From assembly GCA_023401595.1 (NCBI GenBank), contig JAEXDQ010000015.1, positions 29,384-93,383 of the forward strand: a stretch of DNA of 64,000 bases, read 5' to 3'. Source of the stretch: Spirochaetota bacterium. GTDB taxonomy: Bacteria; Spirochaetota; Spirochaetia; Sphaerochaetales; Sphaerochaetaceae. Position 1 is the first letter of the stretch. Each line of letters opens with the position of its first letter. Below are positions 17,314-26,100 of the stretch, in pieces. The notes under the pieces were generated by a model, which saw only the letters and a program-made list of their open reading frames with translations, made no database searches and was not told where the DNA came from. The translations under genes and the position numbers were made by a program.

Positions 17314-18807
17314 TTACTTCACCAACGGCTTGGAGCCGCCGGGGACGCCCGGTTTCGCTCCGGGAATTCCAGGTTTCGCTCCGGGGACGCCATTTCCACC
17401 CCGAAGCTTCATAGCCAACGCAGGCTTGACGATCGTACCGGGACCTGCGATACAGCCGCCTTCACAGCACATGACCTCGACCAGGTCGGCGTCAGGGGCG
17501 CGGCGTTCCCAAGTCTTCATAAGCCGCACGGACTTCTTGTCCAGCCCATTGATCGGAAGCGTACGGACATCGTCGCCGACGACGCGGTGCAGGACGCAAC
17601 CGGCCACGCCGGAACTGCAGGCGAACTCACGGCAATCGGAGAACGACGCGGTATCCCCCAGATCTGCGGCATCCAGCTCACGGACATCGATATCCTTCGC
17701 TATGAACAGAGCGGCCAGCTCGCTGAAATTGATCACGCCATCGACTTCAGGGGTACGGGCCGCCTCGACACGTTTGGCAAGACAGGGACCGATAAACACC
17801 CGTTTGCTCGACGGATCGCGCTCCTTGCAAAGCTGGGCGGTATAGGCCATCGGAGTGAGCGCCGTCGAATGCCGGTCCTTGAGGAACGACAGATGCTTGT
17901 TGATCAACTCCATATATGCGGGACAGCAGCTCGTGGTCATATAGCCCTCGCCCTTCGCTTTTTTCTCCACCACTTCCTTCGCTTCATGGATGGAAGTGAC
18001 CTCGGCGCCTTCGGCGACCTCGACCACGCTGGAGAAACCAAGCTTGAGCAACGCAGCCTTTATCTGAGCGAGGGAGCCGGGAAACTGTCCCTCGATAGCG
18101 GGGGCGATCATGGCGACGACCTTCTCGTTGTTCTTCAACATCTTCGCGACCGGCATCAGGCCGCTGCGTTCGACGATGGCTCCGAACGGACAGGAACGGG
18201 CGCATTTGCCGCAGCTGATACAGAGCTTGTGGTCGATCTCGACGAACCCCTGCTCGTTCTTCTTGACCGCTCCGACGGGACAGGCGTCCTCGCAGGGAAC
18301 GGGGATATGCACGACGGCGTGGAACGGACAGACCTCCATGCATTTGCCGCAACGGATACAGCGATCCTCCTGGATATGAGCCTGGCCGTTGATGAACACG
18401 ATGGCGTCCTTCGGACAGTTGGCCAGACAAGGACGTGCGAAACAACCGCGGCAAGCATCAGAAATCCTGTATTGGTCCTGAGGACAACCGGAACAGGCTG
18501 TACTGATCGTAGTCAGCACGGGAACCGGTGGGGGATCCTCGGCGAGAATTTCCTTCACATAGTCGGCAAGCGGCTTCATTTCATCGTCGAACCGTTCTAT
18601 GTCGATACCCAGCAACGCCATGATCCTGTAACGGACCATGGCCCGTTCCTTATAGATGCAGCAACGGTTGGGGACACGGTCCTTCGGAATGATCTGGAAC
18701 GGTAGCTTGTCGGCATCGACGTCAAGCTTGTCCGCGAAGAACAGCTTGAGTACTTCGGTGTCGATACGCCGTTTCATCAGCGTATACTGGTTGTTCAGTT
18801 CAAGCAT
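17314..18807 (-). CDS. [FeFe]-hydrogenase catalytic-domain protein, group B-like
   Basis: The 497-residue protein carries an N-terminal cysteine cluster (TACSGCP, CRGCFARPCLANCP), ferredoxin-type sites (CIRCGKCMEVCPFHA, CISCGKCARSCPFGA), then the H-cluster motifs TSCCPAY, IGPCLAKRVE and VMCCEGGCIAGPG. These supply the four cysteines that hold the active-site iron-sulfur cluster, so H2 production or uptake is plausible. The tail after residue 470 is a glycine-proline-lysine repeat (GVPGAKPGIPGAKPG). The ATG overlaps the end of the thioredoxin-like ferredoxin gene by eight bases. It is the last gene of the locus. Group assignment needs a tree. Confidence 0.88.
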   Translation of the reverse strand: MLELNNQYTLMKRRIDTEVLKLFFADKLDVDADKLPFQIIPKDRVPNRCCIYKERAMVRYRIMALLGIDIERFDDEMKPLADYVKEILAEDPPPVPVLTTISTACSGCPQDQYRISDACRGCFARPCLANCPKDAIVFINGQAHIQEDRCIRCGKCMEVCPFHAVVHIPVPCEDACPVGAVKKNEQGFVEIDHKLCISCGKCARSCPFGAIVERSGLMPVAKMLKNNEKVVAMIAPAIEGQFPGSLAQIKAALLKLGFSSVVEVAEGAEVTSIHEAKEVVEKKAKGEGYMTTSCCPAYMELINKHLSFLKDRHSTALTPMAYTAQLCKERDPSSKRVFIGPCLAKRVEAARTPEVDGVINFSELAALFIAKDIDVRELDAADLGDTASFSDCREFACSSGVAGCVLHRVVGDDVRTLPINGLDKKSVRLMKTWERRAPDADLVEVMCCEGGCIAGPGTIVKPALAMKLRGGNGVPGAKPGIPGAKPGVPGGSKPLVK

Positions 18808-19078
18808 TCACAGCCTCCTCGAGGAGCTTGCAGAACCGATCCTGATTCACACTGCCGTAGACCTTGCCGTTGACGGTGATGAAAGGCGGCTTTGAATCGA
18901 TTCCTGCGTCCGCTTCGACTTTCTTGCAGACGTCCAGACAGGAACTACCTTCGATCTCGCATCCGGCGAGTACTTCGGGATCAAGAAAATCATTGTAGAG
19001 GAGCAGATCGGCGCCCCCCTGGACAAAGCATGCGGTTCCGACGCAGATCTTTACTTCGACTTTCTTCTTCTTGTTCAT
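18800..19078 (-). CDS. Thioredoxin-like [2Fe-2S] ferredoxin
   Basis: The 92-residue protein begins MNKKKKVEVKICVGTACFVQGGADLLL and contains a second pair of cysteines in EIEGSSCLDVCKK. This C-x4-5-C ... C-x3-C layout is that of NuoE/HydC-type thioredoxin-like ferredoxins, although the first pair here shows only one cysteine in the CVGTAC motif plus its partner. It would carry electrons to or from the hydrogenase that it overlaps by eight bases. The start is placed at 19078 because earlier in-frame sequence is arginine/proline-rich and unlike the family. Confidence 0.82.
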   Translation of the reverse strand: MNKKKKVEVKICVGTACFVQGGADLLLYNDFLDPEVLAGCEIEGSSCLDVCKKVEADAGIDSKPPFITVNGKVYGSVNQDRFCKLLEEAVNA

Positions 19079-19290
19079 TGTATTCTCCTTCTCCTCGTAT
19101 ATCCTTGCCCGGCGAAACCAGCATATCCTCCCGGACATATCGCCATCGCAACATTCCACTATTCCTCCGCCCGGCGGCCGCTTTGGCGAACGCACCGGGG
19201 ACCGGGACTTTCCGCCCGCCCTCGCCCCTTTGGGACGTCGGGACGTCGGCTTCCGAGCCGAAAAGACCCGTAGGCCCATCCCCCTGAAAC

Positions 19291-20484
19291 CTACAGATAT
19301 TCCTGTGAGGTCTCCTTGAGATAGTTCTGCTCCAGTGCGTTCCGCAGCCGCCCGATAATCGTCCTCCGGATTCCGATCTCCACGGGGATGTTCGGATCCT
19401 GATGCGCTTCGTTGATCTTGGTCCCGACTATGAAATGAACCTGATCGCTATCCAGCAGGATATCGACGAACCGTTTTACGGCGTCGTCGGGAAGCTCCGT
19501 AGTGGGAATCTTCTTCTCCAGCACCGTGGCGACCTTGCTCAACGTCAACATCCCCTCCGTCACCAAATCGACGCCTTCCATCGTAGAACAGGGAGGTACG
19601 TCGGGAGACCAGGAATGCATATCGACCTTGACCTTCTTGCCGAACAGCCGGGAAACGATCTGGGCGGTGGTGCCGCCGGAAACTATCTTCTTCCCCTCGA
19701 AGTCCCGGAGCTTCTGCCCCAGGATTTCATCGGCTTCCTTTGTAAACGGAGGGCCTGTGACGATCACCGTCCTCCTCGGTTTGCGCACATAGACGACCAC
19801 ACAGGTGATATCGTCGCGGGAAGCCAGGCCATCCAATGCATAGGCCTTGCGGACGATCGCTTTGGAAAGCTCCCTGGAAGAGATGTCGGGATTCGCCGTT
19901 ATCTGTTCCTGGATAAACTTCCGGGCCCCGACCAAGCGCCAACCCAACGGCAGGCTCTTGCCCAGCCCGGCCTGCGTGACCCCGTCGGTGAACATGATCA
20001 GACGGTCGCCCACGGACAGACGGAACTGAGACTGGGACAGAAGCTCCTTCTTGAAGGCCCCCTCCCGCTGCAGATCGATCTGATGCCGCTCCCACTCGAT
20101 CGGCTCCGAACCGACGAAGTGCAGGGACGGAGGATTGTCGTACTCGGCCAGCTGAACCTCGATGTCGTCCCGAGTCGGAAAACGGATGTCCGCGATGGTG
20201 AAGGTCGAATAACTGATCTTCCGCTCCTTGCAGACCGGCAACGTATTCATGATGATCTTCGCCGAATGGGTCAGGTTGATGGGACTGAAGCTCAGCTTGT
20301 GAGCCATATGGGCGGTCAGACTCGCAAGGACGTTCGCCTTGACCCCACTGCCCAGACCGTCGCTGAGCGTACAGACGATCTGGTTGTTGTCCGGGTTCCT
20401 CGAAAGAAGGAACACGTCCCCACCGATCTTCTGCCCATGCTTGTATATCTGTGAATAGTCCACATCGATGAATATATCGTTCAT
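19291..20484 (-). CDS. SpoIIE-type protein phosphatase of the hydrogenase locus
   Basis: The 397-residue protein has a PP2C-like SpoIIE domain: GGDVFLLSR near residue 21, LSDGLGSGVKA near 41 with a metal-binding aspartate, GDRLIMFTDGVTQAG near 160 and SRDDITCVVVYV near 222. Residues 240-397 form a second domain (VSGGTTAQIVSRLFGKKVKVD...) that is not recognised. It overlaps the HydS-type gene by four bases (ATGA). SpoIIE phosphatases act on phosphoserine in anti-sigma antagonists; here it may relay a redox or H2 signal from the neighbouring PAS hydrogenase. The target protein is not in the window. Confidence 0.82.
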   Translation of the reverse strand: MNDIFIDVDYSQIYKHGQKIGGDVFLLSRNPDNNQIVCTLSDGLGSGVKANVLASLTAHMAHKLSFSPINLTHSAKIIMNTLPVCKERKISYSTFTIADIRFPTRDDIEVQLAEYDNPPSLHFVGSEPIEWERHQIDLQREGAFKKELLSQSQFRLSVGDRLIMFTDGVTQAGLGKSLPLGWRLVGARKFIQEQITANPDISSRELSKAIVRKAYALDGLASRDDITCVVVYVRKPRRTVIVTGPPFTKEADEILGQKLRDFEGKKIVSGGTTAQIVSRLFGKKVKVDMHSWSPDVPPCSTMEGVDLVTEGMLTLSKVATVLEKKIPTTELPDDAVKRFVDILLDSDQVHFIVGTKINEAHQDPNIPVEIGIRRTIIGRLRNALEQNYLKETSQEYL

Positions 20485-22367
20485 GACAGATCCTGTTGGT
20501 CATCCAGCATGAAGCCGTCCTCTTCCGCGTCGGTACCGGGAACCTTGAAGGCGTCGATCAGCGAATTGAGCATGATCTCCGTCTCCGCCGCGTTCTCACC
20601 AAGCAACGAAGCGATCTGCTGGACCGTCTCCAGACTCTTCTGAATAACATCCTCGGCCTTCTTGACCACCGTCTCACGGCGTACCGTCGGCGAGGTGATA
20701 TCTTCGAAAATCGCCCCGACCAGCCGCTGTTTCTCAACGATGAAAAATGTGACGCGAAGGAACTTATCCTGATAGTGCAACCGGTACTGCCCCGGCTTGG
20801 AGGAGTAGAACTGATCGCGGAACTTGTCATAGAACGGCACGAACCGTTCCAGCGGCAAGCCGCTGATCAGGTCGAGTATCTCGCTTTCAATGCTGTAGTC
20901 GATATCTCCGAACAGATGGAGGAACCCGGTGTTGCAATCGACGATCTTCAGGTCCTCGTCAACCATGACGACACCCATCGGAATCGTCCGCAACAGCACA
21001 TCGACCTTGCTTTGGGCCTCCTTGCGCATCTTGGTGACGCACATCTCGGGTTCAGCCATCCCTTCCAGATAAGCGATAGCCATGTCGCGGCAGGTATTGT
21101 AGCCGCAGCCGCCGCAATTCAGCTCATCAGCCTTGGTCACCTTGCCGAGGTCCTTCAGGGCCTGCTGGATCTGATCTTCCGTAAACTGGGCCTTGTGCCC
21201 GGCGGGGACGAAGCTCGACGGCGGATATTCGCTACGGCGGTCGCTACGGACCAGCATGCCGTACCCTTTCTCCAACAACTTCTCAAGAAAGTCCGCGGGA
21301 GGTACGAACAGCTTCTCGGCTTCTCCGGTAATCCGTTCCTTCGTATACCGGGTGGACAGGGATTTCTTCGTAGCGGGCGATCTTCCCTTCGACGCTCCAG
21401 GACCGTTCACACAACCGCCTTCACAGTTCAGCAGCTCCAGGAAATCGTTGTAGACGCCTCGGTCATGGACGCCTCGGTCATGGTCGGACAATGACTCCGA
21501 ATCCTTTCCCGGCAACTCGTTCAGGACGCCTATGACCTGGTCCACGCCGCTGATCGCGACGGCCTTGTCCTGGAACGCGTCATGCCCCCAGACCAAAGAA
21601 GCTATCATACCGCCCTCGACCGGATACAACGTGGTCTCCCCCGCGGGCGCGGGGACGAAAGCAGGAACCTGCACCGTGTGCCGCCCGATACCCTCGTCAA
21701 GCTCATCAAGAGAAAGGCTTTCACGATCGAACCACTGGCGCAGCTCTTCGAACGTCAGGGCGAAATCGGGGAAACCGGGCGTCGTATCCGCCTCGACCTT
21801 CTTCGCTATGCAAGGACCGATGAACACGATGCCGATATCGTCGCCATAGATCTCGCGCAGATATGCGCTGTGGCATTGCAACGGAGAAGGAACCGGCGAC
21901 AGATTGCCTACAAGCTGAGGATAGTATTTGTGGACAAGCTCAACCACGGAGGGACAGGCGGTCGATATCCACGAGCAGACGCCGCCGTTGCGGCTGGCGT
22001 CGAGATCCACGCAGGCGGAGACCAATGCGGCGCCGATCGCCGTTTCGGAAATACCGGTGAAGCCGAGCCGCATCAAAGCGGCCAGCACGGCGTCGCTCCG
22101 CCCTGCGAATTCCGCGGCATAGGAGGGAGCGATCGAACAGTACACCTTCTTGCCGCTGCGAAGGAACATCTGTACACGGGCGATATCATCACGGACCTTT
22201 TTGGCATGGTTCGGACAAACATCGACGCAATGACCGCAAAAAACACAACGGTCCTTGATGACGACGGCGCTGCCGTCCTTCACCTGAATCGCCTTGACCG
22301 GACAGGACCGGACGCATTTATAACAATCCCGACATTGTGTCAGCTCAGTATAAATCGGATAGACCAT
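20481..22367 (-). CDS. HydS-type [FeFe]-hydrogenase-like sensor with PAS domain
   Basis: The 628-residue protein has ferredoxin sites at the N-terminus (CRDCYKCVRSCP, CVFCGHCVDVCP), a hydrogenase domain with divergent H-cluster motifs (WISTACPSVVEL, FIGPCIAKKVE, LNCEGGCVNGPG), an extra iron-sulfur module (LNCGGCGYNTCRDMAIAYLEG) and a C-terminal PAS domain (RTIPMGVVMVDEDLKIVDCN). This order is that of group C, sensory-type hydrogenases, which are proposed to sense H2 rather than to turn it over. AGGAGG lies five bases before ATG 22367. It is co-transcribed with a SpoIIE phosphatase, which is the natural output partner. Confidence 0.85.
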   Translation of the reverse strand: MVYPIYTELTQCRDCYKCVRSCPVKAIQVKDGSAVVIKDRCVFCGHCVDVCPNHAKKVRDDIARVQMFLRSGKKVYCSIAPSYAAEFAGRSDAVLAALMRLGFTGISETAIGAALVSACVDLDASRNGGVCSWISTACPSVVELVHKYYPQLVGNLSPVPSPLQCHSAYLREIYGDDIGIVFIGPCIAKKVEADTTPGFPDFALTFEELRQWFDRESLSLDELDEGIGRHTVQVPAFVPAPAGETTLYPVEGGMIASLVWGHDAFQDKAVAISGVDQVIGVLNELPGKDSESLSDHDRGVHDRGVYNDFLELLNCEGGCVNGPGASKGRSPATKKSLSTRYTKERITGEAEKLFVPPADFLEKLLEKGYGMLVRSDRRSEYPPSSFVPAGHKAQFTEDQIQQALKDLGKVTKADELNCGGCGYNTCRDMAIAYLEGMAEPEMCVTKMRKEAQSKVDVLLRTIPMGVVMVDEDLKIVDCNTGFLHLFGDIDYSIESEILDLISGLPLERFVPFYDKFRDQFYSSKPGQYRLHYQDKFLRVTFFIVEKQRLVGAIFEDITSPTVRRETVVKKAEDVIQKSLETVQQIASLLGENAAETEIMLNSLIDAFKVPGTDAEEDGFMLDDQQDLS

Positions 22368-22426
22368 ACAACCTCCTGGATGGATCCATAGACTCCCCGC
22401 CAAGCATGGAGCAAGAATGCGGAATC

Positions 22427-22684
22427 TTACGACGCGGACGCCTTGTTCAGCGCCTCGACCAACAGGTCGACTACGCAGTCAGGATCGACACCGGAATAGG
22501 AAACATCACCGACTTTGATATTCGGACCTTTGGAGCAAGCGCCAAGGCAAAGATGTCCGATCAACTCGACACGGTCTTCCAGATTGTTTTCAGAAATATA
22601 GCTTTCCAGATTGGTAAGGGCCAAGGAATTCCCTCTGGCGAAACAGGAACTGCCCATGCAAAGCTCTACCGTCACTTTCTCCAT
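22427..22684 (-). CDS. Thioredoxin-like [2Fe-2S] ferredoxin, first gene of the hydrogenase locus
   Basis: The 85-residue protein starts MEKVTVELCMGSSCFARGN and has a second motif LIGHLCLGACSKGPNIKV; the four cysteines fit a thioredoxin-like [2Fe-2S] ferredoxin. It opens the hydrogenase operon and probably feeds electrons to the HydS-type protein. ATG 22684 is chosen over a GTG at 22702 because GAGGAG overlaps the latter. A sigma-70 promoter lies 66-94 bases upstream. Confidence 0.85.
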   Translation of the reverse strand: MEKVTVELCMGSSCFARGNSLALTNLESYISENNLEDRVELIGHLCLGACSKGPNIKVGDVSYSGVDPDCVVDLLVEALNKASAS

Positions 22685-22749
22685 TGCAAACACACTCCTC
22701 ACATGTCATGACCCACCATACGCACATGGAAGGCGCGACACACACAACA

Positions 22750-22778
22750 AGGATACATCACAACAACAGAAAAGTCAA
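22750..22778 (-). promoter_or_regulatory. Promoter of the hydrogenase operon
   Basis: On the minus strand TTGACT (22773-22778), a 17-base spacer and TATCCT (22750-22755) precede the first ferredoxin gene. The surrounding 307-base spacer (22685-22991) is very AT-rich. TTGTTGACT and a TTGTAAC on the other strand at 22865 resemble half-sites for Rex, but no full TTGTNA-N8-TNACAA palindrome is visible. Confidence 0.6.
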
Positions 22779-22912
22779 CAAAAGATATCAATTGAAACAA
22801 ATTAACGCTATATATTCCAATTTTTTAGACATTATTTCGCTATAAATGCAATTATATGTGATTATTGTAACTTTAAATTCATATTGATATAAATAAGTGA
22901 CGGAACACATGT

Positions 22913-22957
22913 GAAAAACAAAGCCATCACCCGACGTTTCCATCAAGCAATGGCTTT
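22913..22957 (-). terminator. Terminator after rex
   Basis: AAAGCCAT (22920-22927) pairs with ATGGCTTT (22950-22957) and, on the minus strand, is followed by GTTTTTC. It lies 35 bases past the rex stop and separates rex-ispH transcription from the hydrogenase promoter. The 22-base loop is long. Confidence 0.6.
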
Positions 22958-22991
22958 ATCCACGGAACATACTTCTACGCCCATAGCGTTT

Positions 22992-23708
22992 TCACACCTG
23001 CCCTGGATCCTCTTCCGCATCGAAAGCGTCGGGAGCCTCCCCCGCCATCATCCGCCGCAGCTTCGCCGACAGCACCGCGAAGCTCGTAGCGAGATCGGTC
23101 CTTTGCAGCACGACCCCTGAAGGAATCTTCAGATCCTTCGGAGCGAAATTCCAGATAGCCCTGATGCCGCATTTGATCAGCAGATCGGCCACGGCCTGCG
23201 CCTGATTGGCGGGTACGGCGATCGCGGCGATATTGATCCTGTTCTCTTTGATGAACATCTGGAGCTTTTCCAACGGCAGTATATCCACGTCGCCCAGCTT
23301 CCGGCCGCATTTTTCAGGATCCCGGTCGAACATGGCCACGATCCGCAAGCCATAGGATTCAAATCCCTCGTACCTCGCCAAAGCGGAACCGAGATGGCCT
23401 GCGCCAACGACCAACGCGTCGGTTGAATTGTCCCAGCCAAGACAATGGGTGATGGCCCTGATCAACAGAGGGATTTCAAAACCGACTTTGGGACGCCCCT
23501 CGACCCCGGTACATGACATGTCCTTGCGGACCTGGATCGGTTTCAGCCCCAGCTCTTCGGCCAGCTTCGTAGCCGAGACCCATTCATGTCCCGCCTCTTC
23601 ATATTGTCTGAGAATCCTCAGGTACGATGGAAACCGTTTGATCGTCGGTATCGATATGGACGACCGAAGCTCAACTTCTCTTTTCTTTGTCTCATCCATG
23701 TTGCTCAT
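22992..23708 (-). CDS. rex: Redox-sensing transcriptional repressor Rex
   Basis: The 238-residue protein has the Rex winged helix (IPTIKRFPSYLRILRQYEEAGHEWVSATKLAEELGLKPIQVRKDMS) and an NAD(H)-binding Rossmann domain with LVVGAGHLGSALARYEGF. Rex releases its operators when NADH is high and typically controls fermentation and hydrogenase genes. The start at 23708 overlaps the end of ispH by 17 bases, with GAGGAG about ten bases upstream; the longer reading frame lacks a ribosome site. Its position just beside the hydrogenase operon suggests that operon is a target. Confidence 0.93.
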   Translation of the reverse strand: MSNMDETKKREVELRSSISIPTIKRFPSYLRILRQYEEAGHEWVSATKLAEELGLKPIQVRKDMSCTGVEGRPKVGFEIPLLIRAITHCLGWDNSTDALVVGAGHLGSALARYEGFESYGLRIVAMFDRDPEKCGRKLGDVDILPLEKLQMFIKENRINIAAIAVPANQAQAVADLLIKCGIRAIWNFAPKDLKIPSGVVLQRTDLATSFAVLSAKLRRMMAGEAPDAFDAEEDPGQV

Positions 23709-24609
23709 TCGTTGACAACTCCTCATCCTTTTCCACAGACATTCTATCACACATCAGACGCAAATGTATCTTGACATCTTCTATGACGGCCGCGGCAGTC
23801 GACGCCCCGGCGGTAATTCCAACGCACTCATACCGGCAGACATCCTCCGTCAGGTCTTCGGCTGTCTCGACCAACCAGACAGGGACCCCCCGGCGACGGA
23901 CGATCTCCGCCAGCGCCTGGGTATTGGCGCTCTCGGGGCTCCCGACCACGACTACGGCGTCGCATACATCGCAGAGCTTGCCGACAGCTTCCCGACGCAT
24001 CGAGGAGCTTGGGCAAACCCGATTTCCGAAGACGACCTCGCGCCCCTCGAAACGCGATACTATCGCCTGATGCATCAATACGCTTTCAAACTCAGGAAAC
24101 GTCGTCTGGATCATGATGAACAATGGAACGCCGTCAGGCACCTTCCCGAGGTCTTCCACCTTCTCCACGACGGTGGACGGAACCAATACCCCAGGAACAG
24201 TCTCGCAACCGGCGAGGGCGAGCGTCTCATGATGTCCGACAAGCCCAATGATCACTATATGAAAACCATCAAGCCCCGCCTTCCTGATCAGTCTCTGCGA
24301 CCGGGACACCGTCGGACAGGTACCGTCCACGATATTGAACCCGGCTTCTTCGAAACCCCTTCTGTCAGCGTCGGGAATACCATGGGCGCGAATGACGATA
24401 TAGCCGGGGACATGTCCTTCCGGCTCGGACAAGACTTCGAGACCTCGCTTTTCATAGCACTCCATCACCTGCCGGTTATGGATGAAATCCCCACAGGAAT
24501 ACGCCGGCATACCATTCTGAGCGGCCAGCGAAAGACATCGCTCCACCTTGTCTACAGCATAGGCTACGCCATTGCAGAATCCCATCGTAGAGGCTTCTAT
24601 CAAATCCAT
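23692..24609 (-). CDS. ispH: 4-hydroxy-3-methylbut-2-enyl diphosphate reductase
   Basis: The 305-residue protein is IspH (LytB), the last enzyme of the MEP isoprenoid pathway, which needs a [4Fe-4S] cluster. Cysteines for the cluster are in MGFCNGVAYAVDKVE, DGTCPTVSRSQ and GNRVCPSSSMRREAV. VIRAHGIP, GLVGHHE, IQTTF, SPESANTQALAEI and TAGAST match substrate-binding sites. The third cysteine motif departs from the usual CxAT..RQ. The start is set at ATG 24609, after GGAAGG, so that GFCNGV falls near residue 10 as in other IspH proteins; the long upstream extension is not conserved. It overlaps rex. Confidence 0.88.
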   Translation of the reverse strand: MDLIEASTMGFCNGVAYAVDKVERCLSLAAQNGMPAYSCGDFIHNRQVMECYEKRGLEVLSEPEGHVPGYIVIRAHGIPDADRRGFEEAGFNIVDGTCPTVSRSQRLIRKAGLDGFHIVIIGLVGHHETLALAGCETVPGVLVPSTVVEKVEDLGKVPDGVPLFIMIQTTFPEFESVLMHQAIVSRFEGREVVFGNRVCPSSSMRREAVGKLCDVCDAVVVVGSPESANTQALAEIVRRRGVPVWLVETAEDLTEDVCRYECVGITAGASTAAAVIEDVKIHLRLMCDRMSVEKDEELSTNEQHG

Positions 24610-24779
24610 ATGACGACATCCTTCCTTTCCTGCACAATGTACGACGCAGTTCCCGGCCAAGGCAAGCGTTTCCTCAACCGCAAGCCTCAACACCCGCAGG
24701 CCTACAAACAAAACGGGGCCATCGGCCAAGTCCTGCGACTCTTTCGACAGCCCCATCAAACAACATAGCGACGACAGCC

Positions 24780-26099
24780 TTATTTCTTCTGCTGACGCTT
24801 TCCCTTGAGCTTCCTCTCTGCGACAGGAATCTCAACGATGCGGGAAGCCTCAACCAGACCTGCGTCGACGATGGAATCATTTTCCGCCAGGCTGGCCTTG
24901 GCTTCGGGGGTCTTGCCTCCATTCTTGTTGCCTTGCGCCTTGGTGATCCAATACAGCAACGCAGGGGAAATAAAGTTGGAGGAGTAAGTACCGACCACCA
25001 CGCCGAACACCAGCTCTATGGCGAACAGCCGGATATCGCCGGTAGTGAAAACGGCCAGCGGCAGAATCGCAAGAACCGTAGTCAACGAGCTGAACGAAGT
25101 TCTTCTCAGGGACTGGGTTACGCTGACATCAACCAAAGACGCCATTGTCGCGTCCTTGTTGAGGCCCACGTTCTCACGAATACGGTCGAAAATAACGATC
25201 GTGTTATTCAACGAATAGCCGATGATCGTCAGAACCGCCGCGATCGTCGTACTTGAAATCTCAAGCTGACACACGGCGATGAAGCTCAACAGGAGCAATA
25301 CGTCGTGCAATAAGCCGGCCAAGGCGGAAATGGCGTATGCGAAACGGAAGCGAATCCATACATAGACCATGATCAGCACCATGGCAATCAAAATCGCGAT
25401 GATGGAACTGGATACCAGGGTGGCGGAGAACTTCGGACCGACAAAGTCGTTCTGCAACACGACTACGGTGTCATCGCCGAAGGCGGCGCCAAGCAAATCG
25501 GAGACTTTCGCCTCCAGAGAAGCCTGGGTATCGCCCTCTTCGGTCCCAAGACGCACCTGGAACGTGGCGTTGGACATGGAGCCGACGGTCTGAACCTTCA
25601 CATTACCCAAAGACGAAAGCGCGTCGCGAACCTGGTTGATGGAAACATCCACGGTATCGGTGCTGAAATTCAACATCTTGGGAACAGGGCCCAAGGTCGC
25701 GGGAAAACCAAAACCGGAGAGAAGGTTCTGGGTCAGCAAGGAGCCATCGACCGCGGAAGCCTCGACTTCCCCTATCTCGTTCAGACCCTTCGCCAGATCG
25801 GCGGAAGTAGGATATGAGGAGGAAGCGAAGTTGTAGGTCTTGACACCGGAAGCGTCCCGGATCTCCAAGGACAGGGCGTCGCCGGAAATCGACAGGGTCG
25901 CGTCGGCGGTACCGGTATAGGAGACCTGCAGCCCGACGGGGGCGATCTGGATGCGCTGGCTCAAGCCGCTGTCGAAATCGATACCGGTATTGAAACCACC
26001 GAATACGACGAAAGCGACAATACCAGCCACCAACAGGATCAACGATATGGCTACCGCATAGAAACGGAATTTAATGACAGGAACTTTCTTATTGGCCAT
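24780..26099 (-). CDS. secF: Protein translocase subunit SecF
   Basis: The 439-residue membrane protein has an N-terminal helix, GGFNTGIDFDSGLSQRIQI, a periplasmic domain that is larger than usual, and the five-helix block with YVWIRFRFAYAISALAGLLHDVLLLLSF and FDRIRENVGLNKDATM. With SecD it uses the proton gradient to pull exported proteins through SecYEG. E. coli SecF is about 320 residues; here the extra length is in the first periplasmic domain and a lysine-rich C-terminus. The ATG follows the secD stop by one base. The start at 26099 replaces a longer reading frame with an unrelated arginine/serine-rich lead. Confidence 0.92.
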   Translation of the reverse strand: MANKKVPVIKFRFYAVAISLILLVAGIVAFVVFGGFNTGIDFDSGLSQRIQIAPVGLQVSYTGTADATLSISGDALSLEIRDASGVKTYNFASSSYPTSADLAKGLNEIGEVEASAVDGSLLTQNLLSGFGFPATLGPVPKMLNFSTDTVDVSINQVRDALSSLGNVKVQTVGSMSNATFQVRLGTEEGDTQASLEAKVSDLLGAAFGDDTVVVLQNDFVGPKFSATLVSSSIIAILIAMVLIMVYVWIRFRFAYAISALAGLLHDVLLLLSFIAVCQLEISSTTIAAVLTIIGYSLNNTIVIFDRIRENVGLNKDATMASLVDVSVTQSLRRTSFSSLTTVLAILPLAVFTTGDIRLFAIELVFGVVVGTYSSNFISPALLYWITKAQGNKNGGKTPEAKASLAENDSIVDAGLVEASRIVEIPVAERKLKGKRQQKK

Positions 26100-26100
26100 T

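Noticed and set aside
22741..22910. A full Rex operator before the hydrogenase operon
   Set aside because: Only half-site-like TTGTNA words were seen; no 18-20 base palindrome with the expected spacing.
24610..24759. A 50-residue N-terminal extension of IspH
   Set aside because: It lacks a ribosome site at its start and would move the GFCNGV cysteine far from its usual place near residue 12.
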